In this document: piece after piece, positions 51,505 to 59,544 of the stretch
Numbering within the stretch: the stretch's first letter is position 1
Layout: each line of letters opens with the position of its first letter
DNA from: Nitrospira sp. SG-bin2
GTDB lineage: Bacteria; Nitrospirota; Nitrospiria; Nitrospirales; Nitrospiraceae
Direction of reading: 5' to 3'
NCBI GenBank assembly: GCA_002083405.1
Contig: LVWT01000045.1
Location: 1-64,000 of the forward strand
DNA: 64,000 nucleotides
The notes under the pieces: model-generated
What the model was told of the DNA's origin: nothing
The model's input: the letters and a program-made list of their open reading frames with translations, nothing else
Databases searched by the model: none
Program-made: the position numbers and the translations under genes

Positions 51505-51625
51505 GGAGGGATGTGGTGACCGGTTTCTGTGCTCGCGCGACGCGCACGCAAGATTAATCATGGTTTTGTGTTGAGGGCGGTGCTCGTCGCATGCGCGCAG
51601 GAGAAACCGATCACCGCATCCCTCC
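51505..51625 (+). repeat. Long imperfect inverted repeat between purC and the next gene
   Basis: The outer arms, GGAGGGATGTGGTGACCGGT and onward (51505..51528) and the complement ending GATCACCGCATCCCTCC (51602..51625), match at 22 of 24 positions. Pairing continues imperfectly inward (GTGCTCGCGCGACGCGCAC against GTGCTCGTCGCATGCGCGC) to about 51547 and 51580, leaving a 32-base loop. The stem is far longer than a terminator, and no poly-T follows. Confidence 0.75.
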
Positions 51626-51674
51626 CGTGAGACCAGAAACCTTTCTTTACTAGGGGCAGGGGAAGAGAAGAGGG

Positions 51675-51890
51675 ATGCTGCGGGCATATTTGAATTATGG
51701 CTTGATCGCATCGGTGGTGGTCTGGGCGGCCATCATCGGGGTGATGGCCTATCGGCTGAACGAATCGCCGTGGCGCTGGGCGTTCATCGGGCTGATGTGT
51801 GCCGGAGGCCTGACCATTGCCGTCATATTCTGGATCAAGAATTATGTGGATCGTCAGACTAAAGCGTCGGAGCAGAGGAGTCACAAGTGA
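51675..51890 (+). CDS. Small two-helix membrane protein
   Basis: A 71-residue protein with two hydrophobic helices (YGLIASVVVWAAIIGVMAYR, WAFIGLMCAGGLTIAVIFWI) and a charged C-terminus. No family recognised. GGGAAGAGAAGAGGG precedes the ATG, and its stop overlaps the GTG start of purS (GTGA), so it is part of the purine transcription unit. Confidence 0.75.
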   Translation: MLRAYLNYGLIASVVVWAAIIGVMAYRLNESPWRWAFIGLMCAGGLTIAVIFWIKNYVDRQTKASEQRSHK

Positions 51891-52126
51891 AAGCGAGAAT
51901 TCATGTGACGTTAAAGCAAGGTATCTTGGACCCGCAAGGTAAGGCGATTGAGCATGCGCTGGACTCGCTGGGGTTCAAGAGTGCGGCGAACGTGCGTGTT
52001 GGGAAGTACATGGAAGTGGATGTGAATGAGCAGGATAAGGCCAAGGCTGAAGCCGAGGTCAAGCAAATGTGCGAGAAGCTGTTGGCGAATACAATCATTG
52101 AAGAATACCGATACGAACTCGGATAG
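51887..52126 (+). CDS. purS: FGAM synthase subunit PurS
   Basis: Small structural subunit bridging PurL and PurQ. The 79-residue protein has the family pattern KARIHVTLKQGILDPQGKAI, then LGFKSAANVRVGKYMEVDV and CEKLLANTIIEEYRYEL. Start codon GTG. Its presence agrees with the short PurL at 54364. Confidence 0.95.
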   Translation: MKARIHVTLKQGILDPQGKAIEHALDSLGFKSAANVRVGKYMEVDVNEQDKAKAEAEVKQMCEKLLANTIIEEYRYELG

Positions 52127-52137
52127 GGGAAGGGAGA

Positions 52138-52218
52138 GCTGATAGCTGATAGCCTGTGGCACGAACCTCAGATTGTCCAGTTTCGTGACATACGCCATGC
52201 GCCATACGCTCTTTACAT
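52138..52218 (+). repeat. Word-like repeats between purS and purQ
   Basis: AGCTGATAGCTGATAGCCTG and, further on, CATACGCCATGCGCCATACGC. The ATACGCC word recurs at 42805 (GGCCATACGCCATCAG). No coding sequence here. Confidence 0.5.
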
Positions 52219-52219
52219 T

Positions 52220-52936
52220 ATGAACATTGGCGTCGTCGTGTTTCCCGGTTCCAACTGCGATCATGACTGTCGGCACGTCTTCCAAGACGTGCTGGGGCAG
52301 GATGTCACGATGGTTTGGCACAAGGAAACGTCTTTGACAGGGTTGGACGGGGTGATTCTTCCCGGGGGTTTTTCCTATGGAGATTACCTCCGCACCGGCG
52401 CCATTGCCCGGTTTTCCCCTGTGATGAAGGCAGTGAAACAGTTTGCCGTCGAGGGCGGGATGGTTCTCGGCATTTGCAACGGTTTTCAGATTTTGCTCGA
52501 AGCCGGCTTGCTCCCCGGCGCGATGTTGCGAAACAAGTCGCTGCATTTCATCTGCAAGGATATTTTTGTGCGGGTGGAGAATGCGGCCACGCCATTTACC
52601 AGTGGGTGCAAGCCAGGCCAAGTTCTCAAGATTCCAATCGCCCATGCGGATGGGAGCTACTACACAGACCCGGTCACGTTGGCGGGATTGCAGGCAAACG
52701 CGCAGGCGATTTTTCGATATTGCGATCAGGAGGGGAGGGTGACGCCGGAGGCGAATCCAAACGGCTCGCTTGATAATATCGCCGGCATTCGTAATGCCGC
52801 CGGCAACGTGCTTGGCATGATGCCGCATCCGGAGCGCTGCGCTGAGTCGGTGCTGGGCAACGAAGATGGGCGTCTGATTCTGGCCTCGATGGTGGAGGGG
52901 CTGAAGAAAACGAAGCGCGCTGAGACTGTGGTCTGA
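52220..52936 (+). CDS. purQ: FGAM synthase glutaminase subunit PurQ
   Basis: Supplies ammonia to PurL from glutamine. The 238-residue class-I amidotransferase has NIGVVVFPGSNCDHD, LPGGFSYGDYLR, the nucleophile cysteine in GICNGFQILLEAGLLPGAM, and the His/Glu pair in MMPHPERCAE. It is followed by a gap and accessory genes rather than directly by purL. Confidence 0.97.
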   Translation: MNIGVVVFPGSNCDHDCRHVFQDVLGQDVTMVWHKETSLTGLDGVILPGGFSYGDYLRTGAIARFSPVMKAVKQFAVEGGMVLGICNGFQILLEAGLLPGAMLRNKSLHFICKDIFVRVENAATPFTSGCKPGQVLKIPIAHADGSYYTDPVTLAGLQANAQAIFRYCDQEGRVTPEANPNGSLDNIAGIRNAAGNVLGMMPHPERCAESVLGNEDGRLILASMVEGLKKTKRAETVV

Positions 52937-53041
52937 TGGCGACCCAGCGTTCTGCTTCAAGTGAGCAGCAAGAACTGTTCAATGAGTAGGGCGCGTCTGG
53001 ACTGTCGGAGTCGGACGCGGCGATCAGGTGAGAGGTGTTCA

Positions 53042-53386
53042 ATGATTCGTATGTGTGTGGCCATTTTGATGATCGGTCTGTTGGGGCTGGGCCTCGATGG
53101 GAGTGCGTGGGCTGCTGAAGCAGCTGAAGCTCAAGCACAGATCAAGATACTGAGCCCCGCGCCCGGTGCCATCATTAAAGGGGATTTTGTCGAAGTGCGC
53201 TATGAATTGGCCAAGGGAGTTGATGCCACGCACGTCCATTGTTACGTGGATGGCGAGTACCAGCGTGGATTTTCAGGGATCGTCAAGGGGCTTGCTCGCG
53301 GAACGCACGAGATCAAGGTCGTGGCCGCCAGTCACGATCATGAAGCGACGGCTGCCGAAGCCAGGGTCACAATCGAAGTGGAGTAA
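53042..53386 (+). CDS. Secreted small Ig-like protein (paralogue of the 38101 protein)
   Basis: A 114-residue protein with a cleavable signal (ILMIGLLGLGLDGSAWAA) and one beta-domain: KILSPAPGAIIKGDFVEVRY, THVHCYVDGEYQRGFSGIVK, RGTHEIKVVAASHDHEATAA, VTIEVE. It matches the lipoprotein at 38101 over the whole domain (shared VDGEYQ-GFSG, THVH, EVE end) but lacks its lipobox. Start ATG 53042 follows AGAGGTGTTC. Function unknown. Confidence 0.8.
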   Translation: MIRMCVAILMIGLLGLGLDGSAWAAEAAEAQAQIKILSPAPGAIIKGDFVEVRYELAKGVDATHVHCYVDGEYQRGFSGIVKGLARGTHEIKVVAASHDHEATAAEARVTIEVE

Positions 53387-53416
53387 GGCGTACGTATTTA
53401 TGGGCTGAAAAGATCC

Positions 53417-53707
53417 ATGTCATTCCTTGATCTGGCAGTCAATTCAAGTTTCAAGAGTAATGAACGCGGACAGACTGTTTTTTTACCATGGGGGAAGTTG
53501 GGAAAAGGTTATGTATTGGGTAGTGAGCAAAAAGCAGCGGAGGCGCGCAGATTTGTGAAGAGGACTGCTCTGTCTGTTTTTGGACTGCTATTTCTGACAA
53601 TCTTTACGGTTGGTCCAACCTTTGCGATTTTTTGGTTTCCATTTTGGAGCCTGTTTTATTGGTGGCGAGTAAACAGAATGCTGAGAGCGTGTGAAACTAT
53701 TAGCTAG
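53417..53707 (+). CDS. Small membrane protein, hypothetical
   Basis: A 96-residue protein starting MSFLDLAVNSSFKSNERGQT, with TVFLPWGKLGKGYVLGSE, a charged stretch, then hydrophobic segments (TALSVFGLLFLTIFTVGPTF and AIFWFPFWSLFYWW). It recalls a family of small bacterial membrane proteins with an N-terminal MSFLDL-type start and FFPWGVLGRGYVL motif, but no function is known. The sequence is more AT-rich than its neighbours. Confidence 0.65.
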   Translation: MSFLDLAVNSSFKSNERGQTVFLPWGKLGKGYVLGSEQKAAEARRFVKRTALSVFGLLFLTIFTVGPTFAIFWFPFWSLFYWWRVNRMLRACETIS

Positions 53708-53745
53708 AGGGAGCCTCTCTATAAATAAATCCTGCTCTCCAACTA

Positions 53746-53850
53746 ATGACCAAAGGCCTCATTGCCTTGGATAATCTGATGGATGACGAGTATTGGAAGA
53801 TCGTTGAGATTTCAGGCTGTGAGCCAAATCTGATGCGGAGGCTACGATGA
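53746..53850 (+). CDS. Possible 34-residue leader peptide of hicBA
   Basis: A small frame reads MTKGLIALDNLMDDEYWKIV and continues to NLMRRLR; its stop overlaps the ATG of the HicB gene as ATGA. The coupling suggests it is translated, but no ribosome site is evident. It may also be the end of a decayed gene. Confidence 0.35.
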   Translation: MTKGLIALDNLMDDEYWKIVEISGCEPNLMRRLR

Positions 53851-54116
53851 TTCCAATTGAGTTTGATGCGATCATTTTCCAGGAGGGTAAGAGCTTTGTG
53901 GCTCACTGCCCCGAGCTGGATGTTTCCAGTTGTGGGCATAATGTGGATGAGGCGAGAGGCGGCTTGAAGACTGCCGTACGCTTGTTCATTGAAGAGGCGG
54001 AAAAGCTCGGTACCTTGGACGATATTCTGAAAGAGGCTGGGTATTTACGGGGGGCTGACGGTAAGTGGAAGTCGCCGCGCATTGTTGCCACTGAAGTGAT
54101 GTCGTTGGCGGTTTAG
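53847..54116 (+). CDS. hicB: HicB-family antitoxin
   Basis: An 89-residue protein with the HicB fold pattern: FDAIIFQEGKSFVAHCPELD, VSSCGHNVDEARGGLKTAVR, LFIEEAEKLGT. It has no C-terminal DNA-binding domain of the usual ribbon type visible, so autoregulation is uncertain. It lies five bases before the HicA toxin gene, in the order antitoxin first. Confidence 0.82.
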   Translation: MIPIEFDAIIFQEGKSFVAHCPELDVSSCGHNVDEARGGLKTAVRLFIEEAEKLGTLDDILKEAGYLRGADGKWKSPRIVATEVMSLAV

Positions 54117-54121
54117 CCCCG

Positions 54122-54352
54122 ATGTCACGCATTACCGCAATCCCGGCATGGAAGCTGCGAAAAGTTATGGAAAAGGCGGGTTTCAAATGTGTGCGAACTG
54201 AGGGCGATCACTCTGTGTATGTAAAACCAGGCGTGGCGAGGCCGGTGGTGATACCCGATTGGGACGAAGTGCCAGTGTTCATCATCAAGAACAACTTGCG
54301 GACGGCAGGAATTTCGCGCGATGAGTATTTCGAACTCTTGGGCAAGGTCTAG
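54122..54352 (+). CDS. hicA: HicA-family mRNA interferase toxin
   Basis: A 76-residue double-stranded-RNA-binding-like toxin. WKLRKVMEKAGFKCVRTEGD, then HSVYVKPGVARPVVIPDWDE, and RTAGISRDEYFELL follow the HicA pattern, including the active-site histidine in EGDHSVY. HicA cleaves mRNAs and is neutralised by HicB. The stop lies 11 bases before purL, so it is part of the purine unit's DNA. Confidence 0.85.
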   Translation: MSRITAIPAWKLRKVMEKAGFKCVRTEGDHSVYVKPGVARPVVIPDWDEVPVFIIKNNLRTAGISRDEYFELLGKV

Positions 54353-54363
54353 ATAGGTAGGCA

Positions 54364-56601
54364 ATGAAAATCGACGGTCATATCATCACCAAAGACCTTA
54401 TCGCGCAGCATAATCTGACGGACGATGAGTACAAGAAGATCATCGAGATTTTGGGGCGCGAGCCGAATCTGACGGAACTCGGGATGTTTTCCGTCATGTG
54501 GTCGGAACATTGCTCCTATAAGAGTTCGCGCGTCCATTTGAAGAAGCTGCCGACCACCGGGCCTCGTGTGGTGCAAGGGCCCGGTGAAAATGCGGGCGTG
54601 GTAGATATCGGGGATGGATTGTGTGTGGTCTTCAAGATGGAATCTCACAACCATCCGTCGTTCATCGAGCCCTATCAGGGGGCGGCGACCGGGGTCGGTG
54701 GAATTTTGCGGGACGTGTTTACTATGGGCGCGCGGCCGATTGCGTTGCTCGATTCACTTCGCTTCGGCGGGCTGGATACGCCGAAGAATCGACATCTCAT
54801 GAAAGGTGTCGTCGCCGGCATCGCCGGCTATGGCAACTGTATGGGCGTGCCGACGGTGGGCGGTGAGATTGTCTTCAACGACATTTACTCGCTCAATCCG
54901 CTGGTGAATGTGTTTTGCCTGGGGATTGCCAAGAAAGACAAGATTTTTCTGGGGACTGCAGCGGGAGTCGGCAACCCGGTGATCTATTTCGGCTCGAAGA
55001 CGGGTCGTGATGGGATTCACGGCGCGACGATGGCATCCGATTCCTTCGACGATGAGTCCGAGCAAAAGCGACCCACGGTGCAGGTGGGCGATCCATTTCA
55101 GGAGAAGCTGCTGCTTGAAGCCTGTCTCGAGTTGATGGCCGGCGATTTGCTGGTCGGGATTCAAGACATGGGCGCAGCCGGCTTGACGAGCTCATCCTGC
55201 GAAATGGCTTCGCGCGCAGGAAACGGGATGGAGTTGGATTTGACCCATGTTCCGCGCCGTGAACCCGGTATGACGCCGTATGAGTTGATGCTGTCGGAGT
55301 CGCAAGAGCGGATGTTGATGGTCGCGAAGGCCGGCAAAGAAGACGCGTGCATCGCGATCTGCCGGAAATGGGATCTGGATGTCGCAGTCGTTGGAACTGT
55401 CACAGGCGACGGGATCTTGCGTGTGAAGGATCAGGGGAAGGTCGTGGCGGAAATTCCCGCCAAATCGCTCGCTGATGACGGGCCGCGCTACGAACGGCCC
55501 TATCAGCCGCCTGAGTATCAGGACATGCTGACGAATCTGAACTATGACCTTCTCCCGGACGTGAAAGATGCGAATGCGGCGCTCCTGTCGCTGTTGGAGT
55601 CGCCGACGATCGCCAGCAAGCGATGGGTGTATCAACAGTACGATCATATGGTGCGGACCAACACGATGATCCGCCCAGGATCGGATGCGGCGGTGGTCCG
55701 GATCAAGGGCACGAATAAAGCCGTGGCAATGACGGTCGATTGCAACAGCCGGTATTGCATGTTGCATCCCTACGAAGGCGCGCGGATCGCTGTGGCTGAA
55801 GCCGCGCGCAATCTGGCATGCTCGGGCGCCGAACCGATCGGGCTGACCGATTGTTTGAATTTCGGCAATCCCGAACGGCCTGAGATCATGTGGCAGTTCG
55901 TGCTTGCGGTCGAAGGCATCAAAGACGCATGCGAGCGTCTCGCTGTTCCGGTCGTCAGCGGGAACGTCAGCTTTTACAATGAGACCAACGGGCTGTCGAT
56001 CTATCCGACTCCTATGCTGGGCATGGTGGGATTGATTGAACAAGCCGATCAGACCATGACGCAATGGTTCAAGCAGGATGGTGACGAGATCATTCTGTTG
56101 GGGGCGACTCGTGAAGATTTGGGCGGATCGGAATACTTGAAGATCATTCACGCCCGGGAACAGGGGTCGCCGCCGTTGTTGAATATGGATGCTGAAAAGG
56201 CACTGCATGAGTGTGTGCTGGCGCTGGTGCGACGTGGATTGGTCCAATCCGCGCACGATTGCTCGGACGGCGGATTGGCCGTGACATTGGCGGAGAGCTG
56301 CTTCTCAGGACAGGATCGGAAGCTGGGTGCCGTGGTAAGATTAGCCCCGGGCCGGATTCGCAGAGACGCGGTGCTTTTCGGCGAAAGCCAATCCAGGGTG
56401 GTGCTTTCGGCCAAACCGTCCCATCGGCAGGCAATTCTTGATCAGGCCAAAAGTCTGGGCGTGCCGGCAGAAGTCATTGGGTCGGTGACGGGCGCACGAC
56501 TGACGATCAGTCTGGGTGATGTGACCATGGTGGACGTGCCAGTTGCGACGCTCCATGACCGATGGGCGTTATCGATCGAACGGACACTGAACCAAGAGTA
56601 G
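54364..56601 (+). CDS. purL: FGAM synthase large subunit PurL (short form)
   Basis: ATP-dependent conversion of FGAR to FGAM. The 745-residue protein is the short form that needs PurS and PurQ. Recognised by LGREPNLTELGMFSVMWSEH, CSYKSSRVHLKKLPT, GVGGILRDVFTMGARPIALL, and the second-half motifs CSGAEPIGLTDCLNFGNPE and VVSGNVSFYNET. Length matches B. subtilis-type PurL. Confidence 0.98.
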   Translation: MKIDGHIITKDLIAQHNLTDDEYKKIIEILGREPNLTELGMFSVMWSEHCSYKSSRVHLKKLPTTGPRVVQGPGENAGVVDIGDGLCVVFKMESHNHPSFIEPYQGAATGVGGILRDVFTMGARPIALLDSLRFGGLDTPKNRHLMKGVVAGIAGYGNCMGVPTVGGEIVFNDIYSLNPLVNVFCLGIAKKDKIFLGTAAGVGNPVIYFGSKTGRDGIHGATMASDSFDDESEQKRPTVQVGDPFQEKLLLEACLELMAGDLLVGIQDMGAAGLTSSSCEMASRAGNGMELDLTHVPRREPGMTPYELMLSESQERMLMVAKAGKEDACIAICRKWDLDVAVVGTVTGDGILRVKDQGKVVAEIPAKSLADDGPRYERPYQPPEYQDMLTNLNYDLLPDVKDANAALLSLLESPTIASKRWVYQQYDHMVRTNTMIRPGSDAAVVRIKGTNKAVAMTVDCNSRYCMLHPYEGARIAVAEAARNLACSGAEPIGLTDCLNFGNPERPEIMWQFVLAVEGIKDACERLAVPVVSGNVSFYNETNGLSIYPTPMLGMVGLIEQADQTMTQWFKQDGDEIILLGATREDLGGSEYLKIIHAREQGSPPLLNMDAEKALHECVLALVRRGLVQSAHDCSDGGLAVTLAESCFSGQDRKLGAVVRLAPGRIRRDAVLFGESQSRVVLSAKPSHRQAILDQAKSLGVPAEVIGSVTGARLTISLGDVTMVDVPVATLHDRWALSIERTLNQE

Positions 56602-56625
56602 GGGTGGCGCTCACCCTGTATTATC

Positions 56626-58056
56626 ATGGCCAAAGAACTGCCTCTCATCTCACCTGACAAATTTCACGACGAATGCGCGGTGTTCGGCATTTTCGGCCAC
56701 GAAGAGGCAGCCAACCTCACCTATCTCGGACTCTATGCGCTCCAGCATCGAGGGCAAGAAGCCTCCGGTATCGTGTCAGGAGACGCAAACCAGTTTTTTG
56801 TGCAAAAGGGCATGGGACTTGTGGCCGATATCTACGATCGGTCGTCGCTTGCGAAGCTGCCCGGCCATATGGCCATCGGCCATAATCGCTATTCCACGGC
56901 CGGCGGCAACGATCTGAAGAATGTCCAGCCGCTGATTGTGAATTTTGCCCTCGGCAACTTGGCACTGGCCCACAATGGCAATCTGATCAATGCCCAGATG
57001 CTCCGCAACGAACTGGAAGCCTACGGGGCGATTTTCCAGTCTACCTCGGACAGCGAAGTCATTATCCACCTCATCGCGCACTCCAAAGCGAGTTCATTTC
57101 TCGCCCGTGTGATCGATGCGCTCAATCGGGTGCGCGGCGCATTTTCCGTTGTGTTGCTGACAGACAACGGTTTGATTGCCGCGCGTGATCCGTACGGATT
57201 GCGGCCGCTGTGTCTCGGGCGTGTGCGGAGCAGCTGGATTGTGGCGTCCGAAACGTGCGCGTTCGATTTGCTCGATGCGGAATATGTTCGGGAAATTGAA
57301 CCGGGTGAATTGGTCGTGATCAGCGATCAGGGCGTGGACAGCCATCGGCCGTTTCCCAAGGTGGATCCGGCCATGTGTGTCTTCGAGTATGTATATTTTG
57401 CCAGGCCAGACAGCCGAATCTTCGGGGCCAATGCCGTCTATGCTACGCGCAAGGCGTTGGGCCGGCAACTGGCGGCGGAATCCTGGGTGCCCGCAGACAT
57501 CGTCATTCCCGTTCCGGATTCCGGCGTGCCCGCTGCGCTGGGCTATGCGGAGGGGGGCGGGATTCAGTTCGAGACCGGGCTGATCCGCAATCACTATGTC
57601 GGGCGGACGTTCATCGAGCCGGAACAGTCGATCCGCCACTTTGGCGTTAAGGTGAAGCTGAATGCGGTGTCGGAAGTGTTGAGCGGAAAGCGGGTTGTGG
57701 TGGTGGACGATTCACTTGTCCGCGGGACGACCAGCCGGAAGATCGTCAAGATGATCCGCCAGGCCGGGGCGAAGGAGGTCCATATGCGGATTAGTTCGCC
57801 GCCGATCGTGTCACCCTGTTTCTATGGGATCGATACACCGACAAAGAAGGAACTCATCGCATCCGACCACTCGACGGAAGAAATCCGCAAGTACATCACG
57901 GCGGACAGTTTGGCCTATCTCAGTCTCGATGGGATGCTCAAAGCCGCGCCGGGCACGCCGCAGCAGTATTGCAGCGCGTGCTTTACAGAGCGCTATCCCA
58001 TTCCATTCACCCGCGCAGAGGAACTGCAGTTGGGCCTCTTCGAACCGGCGTCCTGA
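56626..58056 (+). CDS. purF: Amidophosphoribosyltransferase
   Basis: First committed step of purine synthesis. The 476-residue proenzyme has a 16-residue propeptide before Cys17 (KFHDECAVFGIFGHEEAANL), the glutaminase core (YALQHRGQEASGIVSG), the PRPP loop VVVVDDSLVRGTTSRKIVKM, and cysteines for an Fe-S cluster (MCVFEYVYF, SPCFYGID, YCSACF) as in the oxygen-sensitive B. subtilis enzyme. It follows purL. Confidence 0.97.
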   Translation: MAKELPLISPDKFHDECAVFGIFGHEEAANLTYLGLYALQHRGQEASGIVSGDANQFFVQKGMGLVADIYDRSSLAKLPGHMAIGHNRYSTAGGNDLKNVQPLIVNFALGNLALAHNGNLINAQMLRNELEAYGAIFQSTSDSEVIIHLIAHSKASSFLARVIDALNRVRGAFSVVLLTDNGLIAARDPYGLRPLCLGRVRSSWIVASETCAFDLLDAEYVREIEPGELVVISDQGVDSHRPFPKVDPAMCVFEYVYFARPDSRIFGANAVYATRKALGRQLAAESWVPADIVIPVPDSGVPAALGYAEGGGIQFETGLIRNHYVGRTFIEPEQSIRHFGVKVKLNAVSEVLSGKRVVVVDDSLVRGTTSRKIVKMIRQAGAKEVHMRISSPPIVSPCFYGIDTPTKKELIASDHSTEEIRKYITADSLAYLSLDGMLKAAPGTPQQYCSACFTERYPIPFTRAEELQLGLFEPAS

Positions 58057-58110
58057 GCGAGGCCGGGACTGGCAACGTCGAGCTGTTTGCAGAAAGGGAA
58101 TTCGGCGGAT

Positions 58111-58413
58111 ATGCAGCCACGGTCTAGGCCACGAGTGGCTGTCGATTATCCAGTTCTTTTCTCCGGCGACCATATCTCCGGCGAGGGGGCATTCAGAAAT
58201 CTCACGATCTCAGGCGGTGAGATTATGAGTGAGGCGCCGGTTTCTATCGGCACGCATCTTCATCTCCAGGTGCAAGCGTCCGGTGCCCGGCCGCCGATCA
58301 TTATCACGCTTGCCATCGTTCGATGGAAGCGGGCCGATCGGTACGGCGTCGAGTTCGTTCGATTTCAAGGCGATGCCAAACAACAGCTGGAAGACATGCT
58401 GAATCAGCGATGA
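58111..58413 (+). CDS. PilZ-domain protein
   Basis: A 100-residue single PilZ domain: RPRVAVDYPVLFSGDHISGE, FRNLTISGGEI (N-x-T-x-x-G) and IVRWKRADRYGVEFVRF. The N-terminal arginine motif is weaker than the classical RxxxR, so c-di-GMP binding is probable but not certain. ATG 58111 is assumed; a TTG at 58087 is an alternative. It is the second PilZ protein in the window. Confidence 0.75.
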   Translation: MQPRSRPRVAVDYPVLFSGDHISGEGAFRNLTISGGEIMSEAPVSIGTHLHLQVQASGARPPIIITLAIVRWKRADRYGVEFVRFQGDAKQQLEDMLNQR

Positions 58414-58593
58414 TGGATCGCGCGTCGGTCCGTTCAAGCCCGCCCGCTCAGTTGCCCCGCTAAAAAACACCATGATAGGATGTCTTCCGTTTGAGAACGA
58501 TTGGTGCCGCGCCGAGAGAAGCGGCGAACATTCCGGTGTGAGGATCGGATTTCTCTCAGCGTCGGCCGCCAGCCTAGTAAGGGGGAGGGATCT

Positions 58594-58833
58594 GTGGACG
58601 AGATCGAAGCAGGCAAACAGAAGTTTCTAGATGTCGTGAAGGCCATCGATGGCGCGGTGCAGGTGGTTATTCCTGTGACTCCATCCAACAGCATGTTTTT
58701 GATCTCGGTCACCAAAGGGGCGAATCGCAAATTCATGACTGTCCCGGAAGACGACATCATCGATCTCCCGACCGATGCCGGTATTCTTGCGAAAGTCACC
58801 AAAACGGTGCGGGATGCCATCGCGGCTCTCTGA
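58594..58833 (+). CDS. Small hypothetical protein
   Basis: A 79-residue soluble protein from GTG 58594, which follows a strong GGGGGAGGGA. It has a helix (EAGKQKFLDVVKAIDGAVQV), strands (PSNSMFLISVTKGANRKFMT) and a final helix. No family recognised. An upstream in-frame extension to 58501 has no ribosome site. Confidence 0.7.
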   Translation: MDEIEAGKQKFLDVVKAIDGAVQVVIPVTPSNSMFLISVTKGANRKFMTVPEDDIIDLPTDAGILAKVTKTVRDAIAAL

Positions 58834-58941
58834 GACCGCGCGGCGGGCAGTACGAGCGCGACGTGCAACACATCGGCAGCAGGGAATTCCTTCAACGAGC
58901 ATCGCAGATCACGCAACTCCCGCATGCCGCGCGGTGAGATT

Positions 58942-59544
58942 ATGAAACAAATTTTTCCCGGCATCTGGCAATGGACCTGGTTCTCTGACGAGAAGCAGCT
59001 GGATTTCAACGGCTTGTTTCTGATGGTCGGTGAACACAAGATTCTGGTCGATCCTCCGCTGATGACCGCCGAGGCGCGCTCATTCGTCCGCCGCAACGGG
59101 CCGGTTGATTACATCATTGTCACGAACAGAGATCACCTCCGTGAGGCGGCGGCCTATCAGGCGGAGTTCACGTGCTGGCTGTATGTGCCTGAGGCGGATG
59201 CAGCGCAGATGGATGTGACACCCACAAAAAGGTATACGGACGGCGAACTGCTCCCGGGCGGCATCTGGGCGATCCGGCTGAGCGATCAGAAATCTCCGGG
59301 GGAATCGGCGTTGTTTCTGGATCGAGGACAGGGGATCATGATCGTAGGAGATGCGTTGATCGGCAAACCGGCCGGCGCCGTCAGCCTGCTCCCTGCCGAG
59401 AAGTATCCCGATGCGGCGAAGGTCAAAGACGGACTCCGGCGCCTCCTCAAGTACAATTTCGACGGTCTCGTTGTCGGCGACGGCGCGTCGATTCTTGCGG
59501 GCGGCAAGCCGGTGGTTGAGCGGTTTCTGAGCCTGCCATCATGA
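58942..59544 (+). CDS. Metallo-beta-lactamase-fold protein without the metal site
   Basis: A 200-residue protein with the fold's order of elements: FNGLFLMVGEHKILVDPPLM, VDYIIVTNRDHLREAAAYQA at the position of the T-H-x-H-x-D-H motif, GQGIMIVGDALIGK, and FDGLVVGDGASIL. The metal-binding histidines are replaced (TNRDHLRE), so hydrolase activity is doubtful. From ATG 58942; it overlaps the TPR gene by four bases. Confidence 0.7.
   Translation: MKQIFPGIWQWTWFSDEKQLDFNGLFLMVGEHKILVDPPLMTAEARSFVRRNGPVDYIIVTNRDHLREAAAYQAEFTCWLYVPEADAAQMDVTPTKRYTDGELLPGGIWAIRLSDQKSPGESALFLDRGQGIMIVGDALIGKPAGAVSLLPAEKYPDAAKVKDGLRRLLKYNFDGLVVGDGASILAGGKPVVERFLSLPS

Noticed and set aside
51911..52960. 349-residue open frame antisense to purS and purQ
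   Set aside because: Spans two certain plus-strand genes and a repeat; composition is typical of antisense shadow.
55192..56256. 354-residue open frame antisense to purL
   Set aside because: Reads as reverse-strand shadow of high-GC coding DNA; no motifs, while purL on the plus strand is certain.
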